NCBI RefSeq assembly: GCF_965232525.1
Contig: NZ_OZ246980.1
Coordinates: 3,968,001 to 4,032,000 of the forward strand
DNA from: Bauldia sp965232525
GTDB lineage: Bacteria > Pseudomonadota > Alphaproteobacteria > Rhizobiales > Kaistiaceae
Reading direction: 5' to 3'
DNA: 64,000 nt
In this document: positions 7,116-16,033 of the stretch, in pieces
How positions within the stretch are numbered: position 1 is the stretch's first letter
Layout of the letters: each line of letters begins with the position of its first letter
The notes under the pieces: generated by a model
Told to the model about the DNA's origin: nothing
The model's database searches: none
Seen by the model: the letters and a program-made list of their open reading frames with translations, nothing else
Made by a program: the position numbers and the translations under genes

Positions 7116-9008
7116 ATGGCGACATACGACGAAATGGCCGCATACCTCACCCACGGATACTGGGAGTTCATGGGCCAGCCGCACCCGCGATTGGACCCGT
7201 CGGACGAGATTGCCATCAACATCACCGATCTGTCGGAGGACGATCAGGAGATGGTCATGCAGGCCCTTCTCCTCTGGTCGGATGTATCGACATTGTCGTT
7301 CGTCTTCGTCACCGGCGAAGCCGATATCGTCTTCCAGTCGCATGCGGTCGAGACCTCGGTCGAACCGCACCCCGAAATGCCGGGCGCTCAGCTCGTCCGG
7401 CTCAGCCAGGACGAAGACGACTGGCAGTCCTTCAACCACAAATTCTCGACCATCGTCCACGAGATCGGCCATGCCGTCGGGCTCGGCCACACCGGGCCGT
7501 ACAACAGCAGCCTCGGGTCGCCGGACTTCCGCACCGACGCCATCTTCGAAAACGACTCCTGGCAGATCTCGACCATGTCGTATTTCAGCCAGAACCAGAA
7601 CCCCAATGTCGACGCCTCCCACGCCTATCCCCTCACCCCGCAAATCGTCGACATCCTCGCCATCCAGTCCCTCTACGGCGTCAACACCACCACCCGCGGC
7701 GGCGATGACGTCTACGGCGTCGGCAACACCACTGGCCGGTTCGTCTACGGCATCTTCCCGGAAGACGAGTTCCCGACCGTTACGATCTACGACACCGGCG
7801 GCTTCGACACGCTGAACTACTCGGGCACCGCCCGCGACCAGATCATCGACCTCAACCCTGAAAGCTTCTCCAGCGTCTACGGCCAGCGCGGCAACGTCAT
7901 CATCGCCCGCGACACCATCATCGAGAAGGCGATCGGCGGCGACGGCGACGATACGCTGATCGGCAACGCCGCGAACAACGTCCTGGTCGGCGGTGACGGC
8001 GACGACACCCTGATCGGCAATGGCGGGGTCGACGAATTGTTCGGCGAGGCCGGCGAGGACACGCTGACGCCGGGCGACCAGATCGCCTATGGCGATCTCT
8101 ACGACGGCGGCGCCGACACCGACACCTTCGATCTCTCCGGCCGTACCGGCGACTATCTGGTCGACCTGTCGGCCGGAATCTTCGACATTTACACCCCCGG
8201 TCCGCTCGGGCCGGTGCTCGGCCTCGGTACCTCGACGCTCGTCGACATCGAGAACGTTATCGGCGGCAATGGCAACGATCGGCTGGTCGGCAGCGCCGCG
8301 GACAACGTCCTGCGCGGCGGCCTCGGCAACGACGTACTGATCGCCGGCGGCGGACGCGACCGCCTCCTCGGCGGCACCGGCAACGATACCCTGATGCCCG
8401 GCGCCGGCGGCCTGTCGCCCAATCAGACCTATGACGGCGGCCAGGGCATCGACCATCTGAGCCTGGCGGTGGTGACGATGATCCTCGACGTCGACCTCGC
8501 CACCGGCAGCCTGAACATGGCGACCCCAAGCCCGTTCGGCCCGATCTTCGCGTTCACCCCCTCGCGGGTCATCGACATCGAAAACGTTACCGGTGGCAGC
8601 GCCTCCGATTCCATCGCCGGCGATGCCGGCGGCAATGTGCTGCGCGGCCTGGAGGGCCACGACACCCTTCAAGGCCGCTCGGGCAACGACACGCTCGTCG
8701 GCGGCGCCGGCAACGACGTCCTCAACGGCGGGCGCGGCAACGACGACCTCCACGGCAACGGCGGCGGCGACAGTTTCGTCTTCAACCGCAACTTCGGCGA
8801 CGATGTCATCCACGACTTCCGCGCCGGTCCCTCACGCGACGACGTCATTCGCATCGAAAGCGGGCTGGTCGGCAGCTTCGAGGCGGTAATGGCCGCCGCC
8901 GCTCAGGTCGGCGGCGATGTCGTCATCAGCCTCGAGACCGGCGACAGCCTCACCCTGAAGGGCGTCAGCATCTGGTCCCTCAGCTCGGACGACTTCGTCT
9001 TCTTCTGA
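7116..9008 (+). CDS. Serralysin-type RTX metalloprotease (peptidase M10)
   Basis: 630 residues. The catalytic zinc site HEIGHAVGLGH (HExxHxxGxxH) lies at residues 115-125 and the Met-turn STMSYF at about 152-157, as in serralysins. From about residue 270 onward there are three blocks of glycine/aspartate-rich RTX nonapeptides (GGDGDDTLIGN, GGLGNDVLIAG, GGAGNDVLNGG types) that fold into a calcium-binding beta-roll, ending in a DSFVFNRNFGDDVIHDF segment typical of the M10 C-terminal domain. There is no N-terminal signal peptide; the family is exported by type I secretion through a C-terminal signal. No such exporter is in the window. The ATG at 7116 follows GGAAGGAAGG; the frame is open to 7023. 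Confidence 0.92.
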   Translation: MATYDEMAAYLTHGYWEFMGQPHPRLDPSDEIAINITDLSEDDQEMVMQALLLWSDVSTLSFVFVTGEADIVFQSHAVETSVEPHPEMPGAQLVRLSQDEDDWQSFNHKFSTIVHEIGHAVGLGHTGPYNSSLGSPDFRTDAIFENDSWQISTMSYFSQNQNPNVDASHAYPLTPQIVDILAIQSLYGVNTTTRGGDDVYGVGNTTGRFVYGIFPEDEFPTVTIYDTGGFDTLNYSGTARDQIIDLNPESFSSVYGQRGNVIIARDTIIEKAIGGDGDDTLIGNAANNVLVGGDGDDTLIGNGGVDELFGEAGEDTLTPGDQIAYGDLYDGGADTDTFDLSGRTGDYLVDLSAGIFDIYTPGPLGPVLGLGTSTLVDIENVIGGNGNDRLVGSAADNVLRGGLGNDVLIAGGGRDRLLGGTGNDTLMPGAGGLSPNQTYDGGQGIDHLSLAVVTMILDVDLATGSLNMATPSPFGPIFAFTPSRVIDIENVTGGSASDSIAGDAGGNVLRGLEGHDTLQGRSGNDTLVGGAGNDVLNGGRGNDDLHGNGGGDSFVFNRNFGDDVIHDFRAGPSRDDVIRIESGLVGSFEAVMAAAAQVGGDVVISLETGDSLTLKGVSIWSLSSDDFVFF

Positions 9009-9087
9009 TCCTCGACCGACACGAAACCGGCTGCATCATCGATAAGCCATGTCACGAGATTCGAAGGGAAACAGCCGACAGCGGCAA

Positions 9088-9459
9088 TCACTGCTGTTCG
9101 CACGTTACAGTTATTGAGACTGGATGTTTTTTTGGCTGATCAGACTCTTTATTGTCGCATGTGCACTGAGCTTGTCTAAACTCGTCTACAACTGAACCGC
9201 ACTTAATATGAGGTGATGTTGACGAGCAAGCGATTAGAACCTCTCCGAGATTCGGCACGTTGCATGTAGCGACAAAGACATGCGTCTGATATTCTTTTAT
9301 GGAGTGACTGTAATTGCACTTTGTCGAGCCGCAAGCCGGCAAGTCGATGACCTGATCGGCTGACAGTGGGGTTGGCAATAGGACAAAACTCAAAGCAAAA
9401 ACAAAAGATGCACACCAGGCAACAAACACGTTTTTCTTACGGCGGGACGAAGATCGCAT
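9088..9459 (-). CDS. Small secreted cysteine-rich protein, copy C
   Basis: About 123 residues from the ATG at 9459: a basic start (MRSSSRRKKN) then a hydrophobic core ending near PTPLSADQ, a typical signal peptide. The frame is open further upstream to 9624 without a better signal. The mature part has 8 cysteines with gaps 4, 17, 11, 8, 11, 1 and 18, nearly identical to copy B (4, 17, 12, 9, 8, 1, 17), including the C-x-C pair and a final beta-like strand (VSITVTC). This shared spacing is the strongest sign that the small exported proteins of the window are one family. Function unknown. Confidence 0.7.
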   Translation of the reverse strand: MRSSSRRKKNVFVAWCASFVFALSFVLLPTPLSADQVIDLPACGSTKCNYSHSIKEYQTHVFVATCNVPNLGEVLIACSSTSPHIKCGSVVDEFRQAQCTCDNKESDQPKKHPVSITVTCEQQ

Positions 9460-9740
9460 TTTTCCAACCCTGTAAGTGATCTTTAGAGGGGATTGTAAAC
9501 TCATTTGAGTACCGGTCAAGAAAGTCATAGAGCATGCGAGGTCCTGTGTCCGATCTCGGCGTACCAATATTACCCGGCAACCCTCCATCAAGACTGCGCT
9601 CCGCATTGGCCCCTGGGCCGTCAAGGCACTGCCGCTAAGTGCAGCGTTTGGCCGGTATAGCTGTAGGTCGGTTCAGGGATGCGGTCGTGTGGTCGTTCGA
9701 TCGTCGCGTTGGCATTCAAGGCGACCGTCGGCCCATAGCG

Positions 9741-11360
9741 TCAGCGGTTGAGAAAGTCCCAAACCCGGCTTATCACCACCGACCCTTCGCCCACTGCGCT
9801 CGCCACTCGTTTGACCGAGCCCGCGCGCACATCACCGACCGCGAAGATACCGGGATGCGATGTGGCATAGGCAGAATGCGCGCCGGCCTCTTCCCCGGTG
9901 ACGACAAACCCCTTGTCGTCCAGGGCGACGTGCCCCGCAAGCCACTGGGTGTTGGGCGCCGCCCCGACCATGATGAAAACCGCCCGTGTGTTCAGCCGCG
10001 AGTCTTCTCCCGCGCCTTTGTCGCGAATGGTGATCGCGTCGAGATGATCCTCGCCATGAAGCGCCGACATCTCGGACTGGTAATGGATGGTGATCCGGGG
10101 ATGGGCCTCCAGCCGGGACCGGAGATAGGACGACATCGACGCGGCGAGGCTCTGGCCCCGCACCAGAAGATGCACATGGCTGGCGGTGCGCGACAGGAAC
10201 ATCGCGGCTTGACCGGCCGAGTTGCCGCCGCCGATCACGGCCACGTCCATGTCCCGGCAATACCGTGCTTCCACGTCCGTGGCGGCGTAATAGAGTCCTG
10301 CGCTTTCGAAATCCTCGAGCCGGTCGAGCGGCAGGCGTCGATATTGCACGCCGGTGGCCACAATGATCGCGCGGGCGCAGACTTCGTCGCCGTCATCCAG
10401 GGTCACACAAAACGTCCCATCGTCCATGAGGTCCAGCTGTTGCGCCCGGCGCGGCACCGCGAATTTCGTGCCGAACTTCATCGCCTGAACCTCGCCGCGC
10501 CAGCACAGATCGGCACCGGAAATCCCGGTGGGAAAACCCATATAGTTCTCGATCCGGCTCGACGTGCCCGCCTGACCGCCAATCGCCATGTCTTCGAGGA
10601 CCAGCGCCGACAGCCCTTCGGCCCCGGCATACACAGCCGCTGCCACGCCGGCCGGGCCGCCGCCTACGATCAGAACATCGACGACGGTATCGTTTTGGAT
10701 CGCCATATCGAGCCCCATCCGTCGCGCGATCTCCCGCGGCGTCGGATCCGGAACCACATCGAATTTGCCGAAGATGGCGGCGGGCTGTGCGGGGCCGATG
10801 TTGCACCGGTGCGCCACCGCCTCGGCCTCCTGCTCGTCCAGCGTCATGCTGTTGAAGGGAATGCGGTTACGCGCCGCGAAACTGGCAATGGCCCGAATGT
10901 TGCGGTCGACCTCGGCGCCGATCAGCGTGAGCGCGGCCTGATTGCTTTCCAGAAGCCTGCGCCGGCGCGCGGCGAAGACCGTGATGATGATATCGGACAT
11001 CTCCGGCGTGTGGGCCATGAGGTCCAGCATCGCCTGCCGCTCGACGCACAGCAGCTTGGTGTCCCGCACGGCGCGGGCGCCCATCTGAAGTCGGGCGCCG
11101 GACAGAAAGGAAATCTCGCCGTAGAACTGGGTGGGCCCAAGCGTCGCACCATCGCCGTAGCGTCGGCCGGTGCGGGGGTCGACCGCTTCAACCTCGCCTT
11201 CGAGGACGTAGCAGAACCGGTCCATGGCGTCGCTTGGTTCGAAGATCATGGTACCGGCAGGCACCTCTTCAACACTGCCCACTTGGCGCATGGCTTGCAC
11301 ATGCTCATCGAATAGCGGGGTGCGCACCATCGTGCGGAGGTCTTCGGCGAGTGTTTCCAA
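9741..11360 (-). CDS. Cyclic-nucleotide-binding domain fused to thioredoxin-reductase-like flavoprotein
   Basis: About 539 residues. N-terminal third: a cNMP-binding/CRP-like beta-barrel (GTMIFEPSDAMDRFCYVLEGEVEAV ... FYGEISFLSGARLQMGARA). C-terminal two thirds: a thioredoxin-reductase fold with FAD motif VGGGPAGVAAAVYAG and NADPH motif IGGGNSAGQAAMF, and the FAD-closing AVGDVRAGSVKRVASAVGEG. The CxxC disulfide that thioredoxin reductases carry just before the NADPH motif is replaced by AATD, so it is not a normal thioredoxin reductase. I choose TTG at 11360 because GGAGAG precedes it; the frame extends to a GTG at 11420. Related fusions are known in bacteria; electron acceptor and ligand are unknown. 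Confidence 0.85.
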   Translation of the reverse strand: METLAEDLRTMVRTPLFDEHVQAMRQVGSVEEVPAGTMIFEPSDAMDRFCYVLEGEVEAVDPRTGRRYGDGATLGPTQFYGEISFLSGARLQMGARAVRDTKLLCVERQAMLDLMAHTPEMSDIIITVFAARRRRLLESNQAALTLIGAEVDRNIRAIASFAARNRIPFNSMTLDEQEAEAVAHRCNIGPAQPAAIFGKFDVVPDPTPREIARRMGLDMAIQNDTVVDVLIVGGGPAGVAAAVYAGAEGLSALVLEDMAIGGQAGTSSRIENYMGFPTGISGADLCWRGEVQAMKFGTKFAVPRRAQQLDLMDDGTFCVTLDDGDEVCARAIIVATGVQYRRLPLDRLEDFESAGLYYAATDVEARYCRDMDVAVIGGGNSAGQAAMFLSRTASHVHLLVRGQSLAASMSSYLRSRLEAHPRITIHYQSEMSALHGEDHLDAITIRDKGAGEDSRLNTRAVFIMVGAAPNTQWLAGHVALDDKGFVVTGEEAGAHSAYATSHPGIFAVGDVRAGSVKRVASAVGEGSVVISRVWDFLNR

Positions 11361-11735
11361 GTCCTCTCTCCGTTCAGGGGTTGTCCAGGCGGCCCAACGC
11401 GATCGGGGCCGGAACGTCACGATCGTTGATGTGGTTCAATTCGGCCTTGAAACCAGTCCGAAGAACGCGAAAACCGCTCTGTTCTCGCCCGCGCCTGGTT
11501 CGTTGTTACGGGATGTCGGCGTCGTCCGCCTCTCAGCCCCGTCCAGCCTGCTGCAGCGCCGTCCGCCCGAAACCGCACCGGTCTCGCAAACCTCATCGGC
11601 GCAGCAGCCGAATCGCTCGCAGCCCGGAGCGCGTTCGGCCATCAGAGCCATCTCAACATCGACCGAGCACCAATAGTGTGGATGATGGTCCGCTCATGAC
11701 GCCCTTGGACCTCAAGAACGACGGATAGCAGCGAC
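11361..11735. other. Intergenic region between divergent cNMP-domain genes
   Basis: About 375 bases separating two divergent genes that both encode cyclic-nucleotide-binding domains. If the GTG at 11420 is the true start of the flavoprotein, 60 bases of this belong to that gene. I see no other gene, hairpin or clear operator. Confidence 0.45.
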
Positions 11736-12443
11736 ATGCCAGACATCGACCTCCAGGTGATCGCAAACCTGTCCTACGGGATTCTCCTCGTCTCCTACAT
11801 CATGCGCGACATCCTTTGGCTGCGCGTGCTGACCGTCATCTCCCTCGGTTTCGAGATTCCCTACTTCTTCTTCCAGCCCGATCCCTTGTGGGACGGCATC
11901 GGCTGGGACGTCGCCTTCATCGCGATCAATGCCTACTGGATCGCCCGGCTGCTGTATGAGCGGCGCCCGGTTCATTTCACCGACGAGCAGAAGCGTCTGT
12001 ATCAGATCGCGCTCAACCGCCTTCGTCCGAGGCATGTACGCACGCTGTTCAAGACCGGCACGTCCCGGTCGATTGCCGCGAACGAAAGAATTGCGACGCA
12101 GGGCAAGGCCCTGGACGAGGTCGTGCTGATCGTGGAGGGCAAGGTCGACATCCAGATCGATGGACAGAAGGTCGAAGAAATGGGCGAAGGCCACTTCTTC
12201 GGCACCGCGAGTTTCCTGGCGGCGCCCGGCGAACATACGGCCTTTGCCACCGTTGTCGCGGTTGAACCGACCCGCGTGATCACCTGGAAAAAGGAGCAAC
12301 TGCACAAACTGATCGCCGACGACAACGAACTCGGCCTGGCCATCGAAGCAAGTCTCGGAATGGAGATCGCGCAGTTGCTGGCGCGATCCTGGGGGCGCGA
12401 GTCGGGGGCGAATGGCGCGGCCAAAACCGCGCCAAGCGCCTGA
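11736..12443 (+). CDS. Popeye-domain-like membrane protein with cyclic-nucleotide-binding domain
   Basis: 235 residues. About three short hydrophobic helices in the first 75 residues (IANLSYGILLVSYIM, LRVLTVISLGFEIPYFFF, VAFIAINAYWIARLLY) are followed by a cytoplasmic cNMP-binding beta-roll (GKALDEVVLIVEGKVDIQIDG ... GHFFGTASFLAAPGEHTAFATV). This is the architecture of Popeye-domain proteins, which bind cAMP in animals and have uncharacterised bacterial relatives. It is divergent from another cNMP-domain gene at 9741-11360, so the two may sense the same nucleotide. Function is inference. Confidence 0.75.
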   Translation: MPDIDLQVIANLSYGILLVSYIMRDILWLRVLTVISLGFEIPYFFFQPDPLWDGIGWDVAFIAINAYWIARLLYERRPVHFTDEQKRLYQIALNRLRPRHVRTLFKTGTSRSIAANERIATQGKALDEVVLIVEGKVDIQIDGQKVEEMGEGHFFGTASFLAAPGEHTAFATVVAVEPTRVITWKKEQLHKLIADDNELGLAIEASLGMEIAQLLARSWGRESGANGAAKTAPSA

Positions 12444-12609
12444 TGCGTCTGGTCGGCGAATGACGCGCGCGAAAATCCACCCGGTCGTTGCGACGGTGCG
12501 AACTCGCCACCGTCGCGAACGCCGTACGGCAGTGCGCCCCTCTCCCGGCAAGAGCGGACGATAGACCGCTAGTCCGCAAAACGCGGCGGCGAGCAACCCA
12601 CGCCCTGTC

Positions 12610-12632
12610 GTCCTCTGGATTGACCAGAGGAC
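12610..12632. repeat. Perfect 9-bp stem-loop (CCTCTGG type)
   Basis: GTCCTCTGG at 12610-12618 pairs exactly with CCAGAGGAC at 12624-12632 around a 5-base loop. A sister hairpin with the same arms lies at 12714-12734. Confidence 0.85.
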
Positions 12633-12713
12633 CCATAGAAACCGTTGCTCCGATGACAATCGTGACGCCGGCTTCGGCGCTTCGCTGCCCAGCCGCGTAC
12701 CGGCGATACCGGA

Positions 12714-12734
12714 TCCTCTGGTCAAGCCAGAGGA
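12714..12734. repeat. Second CCTCTGG-type stem-loop
   Basis: TCCTCTGG pairs with CCAGAGGA around a 5-base loop, the same arms as the hairpin at 12610-12632 with a different loop. The two are about 100 bases apart, so together they look like ends or modules of one interspersed unit. Confidence 0.8.
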
Positions 12735-12968
12735 CGACCGGTGACGAGATCCCGATGCGGTATGCGAACGCCAGACAGAACGACGCAACGGTGAGGGGTA
12801 TTGGCGGTGCGACCGCAACGCGGTGCGCCCCCCGATCAGGTCGGGGGCAGGCTCTTCGAGGCTCAGCCGCATACGCGGCTTCGCACCTAAGGATGAGGCT
12901 CGGGGTGACTCCCGAGATGAGGCCAGCGGTGCTCCGCCCTGATGTCGACGAAACCAAGCCTGCCCCCC

Positions 12969-13014
12969 CTCATGCTGAGGAGCTTCGCGCAGCGAAGCCT
13001 CGAAGCACGCAGGA
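12969..13014 (+). repeat. CCTCATGCTGAGG-type interspersed stem-loop unit
   Basis: The unit runs CCTCATGCTGAGG, an internal AGCTTCGCGCAGCGAAGC hairpin, then CTCGAAGCACGCAG. The same head and tail with a different internal hairpin recur at 30379-30421. Units of this form are scattered in many alphaproteobacterial genomes. Confidence 0.75.
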
Positions 13015-13032
13015 CCGCAGCGCTCTCGCCAC

Positions 13033-13200
13033 TCCTCTCCCCACGGGAGAGGATAGCGAGGCTTGGCGGCGGAGCCGGTTTAGCCGAGCTTGGTGAGGGG
13101 TGTTCCCGGAAACGATCACTCGTGAAGGGGTCTCGCCCCTCACCGATTTACCTAAGCTCGGACCGCGCCAAGGCAAACCTCTCTCTCCCGCCGGGAGAGG
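13033..13200 (+). repeat. Composite palindromic repeat element, copy 1
   Basis: The element begins and ends with CTCTCCC/GGGAGAG hairpins. The left half carries GGCTTGGCGGCGGAGCCGG, GCCGAGCTTGG and TGAGGGG; the right half is a diverged inverted copy (CCCCTCACC, AAGCTCGG, GCCAAGGC). A second copy in the opposite orientation lies at 30523-30720. It has no coding capacity and may be a MITE- or REP-like element. Confidence 0.75.
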
Positions 13201-13344
13201 ATGTCAGATGGCACCGTCGGCGGCCAAAATTGGCCCTTTGAAGCGCCGGCGACACGCCCTTGAGCTAGGTCAACGCGCCCCGGGCGGCCGTCGAGGAAGG
13301 AAGCGGCCGAACGAAACGCCTATCGAGACAAGGAAAGAAGACAC

Positions 13345-13707
13345 GTGGACACCTCGCGCAACATCGCCGCGATCATGGGGCCGACAATCATGGCGGCGAC
13401 CGCATTGGAGACCCTCAACTTTCACATCTGGGAGGGCATCCATCCGACCACCGTTTTCAACAACGGCATCCTGTGGTTCACGGGCGGCCTTGCCGTCGTC
13501 TGGTTTCACAATCTCTGGGTTCGCGACTGGCGCGTGATCGTAACGCTGCTCGGATGGCTGTCGCTGATTGCCGGGCTTTTTCGCATGGCCTTTCCCGACG
13601 GTCCGCAGGCCGCCCCCGGCATCGGCGCCTACGCGGTGATCGGGCTGCTGTTTCTGGCCGCCGCGGTGATTTCGTGGATGGCGTATCTGACCAAAGGCGA
13701 AAGCTGA
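13345..13707 (+). CDS. Small four-helix membrane protein, hypothetical
   Basis: 120 residues, GTG start preceded by AAGGAAAGAAG. Four hydrophobic segments are visible (around residues 5-22, 38-56, 62-80, 92-115). The N-terminal LETLNFHIWEGIHPTTVFNNG segment recalls small uncharacterised alphaproteobacterial membrane proteins, but I do not recognise a named family. It stands alone between a repeat-rich stretch and an MFS gene. Confidence 0.6.
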   Translation: MDTSRNIAAIMGPTIMAATALETLNFHIWEGIHPTTVFNNGILWFTGGLAVVWFHNLWVRDWRVIVTLLGWLSLIAGLFRMAFPDGPQAAPGIGAYAVIGLLFLAAAVISWMAYLTKGES

Positions 13708-13910
13708 ACCGACGGTCGCGCTGACGGTATCGCTCGGCCGACAGATCGGAACCTACGCGACACGAACACGAACGCTCTCCCTCCCGCCGTCCGTGGCGGA
13801 TAGCGCCGCAATGATGGTACCGCTTAGCCCATTGTGGTAACGACGCGACGTTGCATACGGAAACCTTTCATGTGCTTCGGTGAGGACCCAGTCCGGTGAC
13901 CCGCGGGTAA

Positions 13911-15290
13911 GTGGCGAACGACAACCAGAAACGATGGTGGCTGCTGGGCGCGATGAGTGGCGTGCTCGGACTGATCGTGCTGGACGAGACGATTGTCTCC
14001 GTGTCGCTGCCGTCGATTACCGCCGAGCTCGGATTGTCGGCCTCGGCCGGACACTGGGTGGTCAACGCGTATCTCTTGAGTTTCACGTGCGCGGTCGCAA
14101 TAGCCGGCCGCTTCGGCGACCTCTTCAGCCGACGAAGCTATTTCTCCGCCGGCGCGGCACTGTTCGCACTGTCCTCTCTGCTTGCCGCGCTAGCACCCGA
14201 TGGCACCATGCTCATCGCCGCCCGGGCTTTACAGGGAATCGCCGCCGCTCTCATTTTCCCGACCTCGATTGCCCTGATCACCGCCGCTTTCGCTCCGGAA
14301 AAGCGCGGCATGGCATTCGGGTATCAGACGACGGTCGGCGGCATCTTCATGGCTTCCGGCCCATTGGTCGGCGGTCTTCTCACCGAAACAGTGTCCTGGC
14401 GGCTGATCTTTTGGATCGGCATTCCGTTCGTCATCGGCATCGTCGTCTTGCTTTGGTTGGCTTGGTCGCCCTCCTATGACGCGCAAAGAGAGAAGACGTC
14501 CGGACCGCGGCCGCGAATTGAAGTCATGGGCCCGGTATTTCTGATCGTTGCGCTCTTCGGTCTCGTCACCACCGTAATGCAGGGACCCGCCTGGGGTTGG
14601 CTTTCGCCTTCGACACTCGGTCTTCTCATCCTCGGATCGGTGTTGTTGTTTCTGTTCCTGCGAACGGAGCTGACGACGCCGGCGCCGCTCCTCGACCTGT
14701 CGCTTCTGAAGATCCCGGAGTTTGGCGGCGGCGTTGTGATATTCGCGATCTTTCAGTTCGAGAAAATCGTCGTCTTTGTCTTTGTCGCGCAATTCTTCCA
14801 GGACGTTCTGGGTGAGTCTCCGATCATGTCAGGCGTTGCCGTCTCCCTGGCGATCCTGCCGACGTTCGGCACCGCCATCCTGATCGGCAAATCGACGGAT
14901 CGGTTCGGCTCCAGATACACGCTGGTTCGTGGGACAACCATTCACGGGATTGCGGTCCTTCTGTTGGCGTTGGCGACACTCCAGCAGAACTATCTGGCTG
15001 CCCTCCTGCCCCTTCTGCTTTGGGGAGCGTCGATGCCGAGCATCGCGATTCCGGTCCGGCGGGTGCAGATGAACGCCGTGCCGAAGGACAAGCAAGGTCA
15101 GGCGAGCGGCATCAATCTGACCATACAAATGCTTGGGGGCAGTCTCGGGCTCGCCGTGTGCAGCGCCCTTCTTGCCGAAACGAACAGCTATCTGCTGCTC
15201 TTCCTTGTCGTCGGCGTCGTGACGCTTCTGACCGTGCCGATTGCGCAGCGGTCGATGGCGGGCTCCGATCCACGTCATCGAAGCAGCTGA
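13911..15290 (+). CDS. MFS drug transporter, DHA2 (14-helix) type
   Basis: 459 residues from a GTG start. The N-terminal LDETIVSVSLPSITAELG (motif D1-like) and WVVNAYLLSFTCAVAIAGRFGDLFSRR (motif A) mark the EmrB/QacA-like DHA2 group, proton-driven exporters of drugs or lipophilic compounds in the inner membrane. The many hydrophobic stretches fit 14 helices. No membrane-fusion partner is adjacent, so it probably works alone. Confidence 0.85.
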   Translation: MANDNQKRWWLLGAMSGVLGLIVLDETIVSVSLPSITAELGLSASAGHWVVNAYLLSFTCAVAIAGRFGDLFSRRSYFSAGAALFALSSLLAALAPDGTMLIAARALQGIAAALIFPTSIALITAAFAPEKRGMAFGYQTTVGGIFMASGPLVGGLLTETVSWRLIFWIGIPFVIGIVVLLWLAWSPSYDAQREKTSGPRPRIEVMGPVFLIVALFGLVTTVMQGPAWGWLSPSTLGLLILGSVLLFLFLRTELTTPAPLLDLSLLKIPEFGGGVVIFAIFQFEKIVVFVFVAQFFQDVLGESPIMSGVAVSLAILPTFGTAILIGKSTDRFGSRYTLVRGTTIHGIAVLLLALATLQQNYLAALLPLLLWGASMPSIAIPVRRVQMNAVPKDKQGQASGINLTIQMLGGSLGLAVCSALLAETNSYLLLFLVVGVVTLLTVPIAQRSMAGSDPRHRSS

Positions 15291-15447
15291 GTTCTTCCTG
15301 GCGCAATGGGATCGCGGGGTCTTCCCGGCAAACGTCCTGTCGCCGAACGTGTGCCCCGAGCGTCCGCAAAGCCGTGTTGACCAACGTCAACATGCACAGT
15401 GCTATCGTGGCAGCTTGATTCACACGGGAAGACGAAGGAGCAACACG

Positions 15448-15918
15448 ATGGTTCGAACACGACACGGAGCTCTCGGCTACATCGCTGTCGCCCTTGCCGC
15501 TTCGGCCCTTGTCTTTTCAGACGACATCGCTGCGCAGGATACAGGCGAACACCTGGCGGGAACCTGGACCATGACCGACATCAGCGGTCGAAGCTGGAAT
15601 GGAGCGCGGCACACACCGGACACGATCGAAAGCATCGTTCTCGAAATTTCCGATCACGACGGAACAACGTTCGCCGGCACTTATAGCTGGAGGCTTTCGG
15701 CGGACAATCTTGATGTCGACGACGGGCGGGAGGTCACGATGGAAGCGGAAGAGGTGGTGCTGGGCGTCCGCGACTTCGACGGAACCTATGTCATGGTCGA
15801 TCATCCCGACACGTCGGTGATCCGGATCAGGATCGTCGACGAAAACACCCTTGAACTGATGGCGTACGAGTCCGGCCCGCATGCAGCGGTGTCTCGCATG
15901 AGGTTTGAGCGGCAGTAA
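15448..15918 (+). CDS. Secreted lipocalin-like beta-barrel protein, hypothetical
   Basis: 156 residues from the ATG at 15448, preceded by GAAGGAG; the frame runs upstream to 15241 without signals. Residues 1-29 form a signal peptide ending near IAAQD. The mature part begins HLAGTWTMTDISGRSW, the G-x-W motif common in lipocalin-like and domain-of-unknown-function barrels, followed by alternating strands (IVLEISDHDGTTFAGTYSW, IRIRIVDENTLELMAYE). It probably acts in the periplasm. Function unknown. Confidence 0.65.
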   Translation: MVRTRHGALGYIAVALAASALVFSDDIAAQDTGEHLAGTWTMTDISGRSWNGARHTPDTIESIVLEISDHDGTTFAGTYSWRLSADNLDVDDGREVTMEAEEVVLGVRDFDGTYVMVDHPDTSVIRIRIVDENTLELMAYESGPHAAVSRMRFERQ

Positions 15919-15987
15919 CGAATCAACCTGCCGTTCGCCGCTGGGCGCGCGCCGGCCGTGTCGCCATCGAAGCAGCCTGGAGACATG

Positions 15988-16013
15988 AGGGGCGGCTTCG
16001 GGCCGCCCCTTTT
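15988..16013. terminator. Intrinsic terminator between convergent genes
   Basis: A 9-bp GC-rich stem (AGGGGCGGC with GCCGCCCCT) with a 5-base loop is followed by a short T run, 70 bases after the lipocalin-like gene and 20 before the stop of the convergent DUF3179 gene. Confidence 0.8.
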
Positions 16014-16033
16014 CGTGTCCGCCCGCGGCCGCC

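Larger units (their letters stand above)
12444..13344. other. Repeat-rich intergenic region
   Basis: About 900 bases with no convincing gene; long open frames here run through repeats and lack family features. It holds two CCTCTGG/CCAGAGG stem-loops (12610-12632, 12714-12734), a CCTCATGCTGAGG-type stem-loop unit near 12969-13014, and a long composite palindromic element (13033-13200). The last two are also present at 30.3-30.7 kb. They are non-coding interspersed repeats, probably mobile-derived. Confidence 0.7.

Noticed and set aside
6855..8813. 652-codon open frame antisense to the metalloprotease
   Set aside because: It mirrors the Gly/Asp codon bias of the RTX repeats on the other strand, has no family features, and overlaps a clear serralysin; a shadow frame.
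9639..11315. 558-codon open frame antisense to the cNMP/thioredoxin-reductase fusion
   Set aside because: The minus strand has unmistakable FAD and NADPH motifs; the plus-strand translation is Arg/His/Pro-rich shadow sequence.
11712..12872. 386-codon minus-strand open frame over the Popeye-like gene and repeats
   Set aside because: Covers a supported plus-strand gene and then non-coding repeats; no domain signal.
12488..13096. Open frames in the repeat-rich gap
   Set aside because: Composed of stem-loop repeats shared with 30.3-30.7 kb; not coding.
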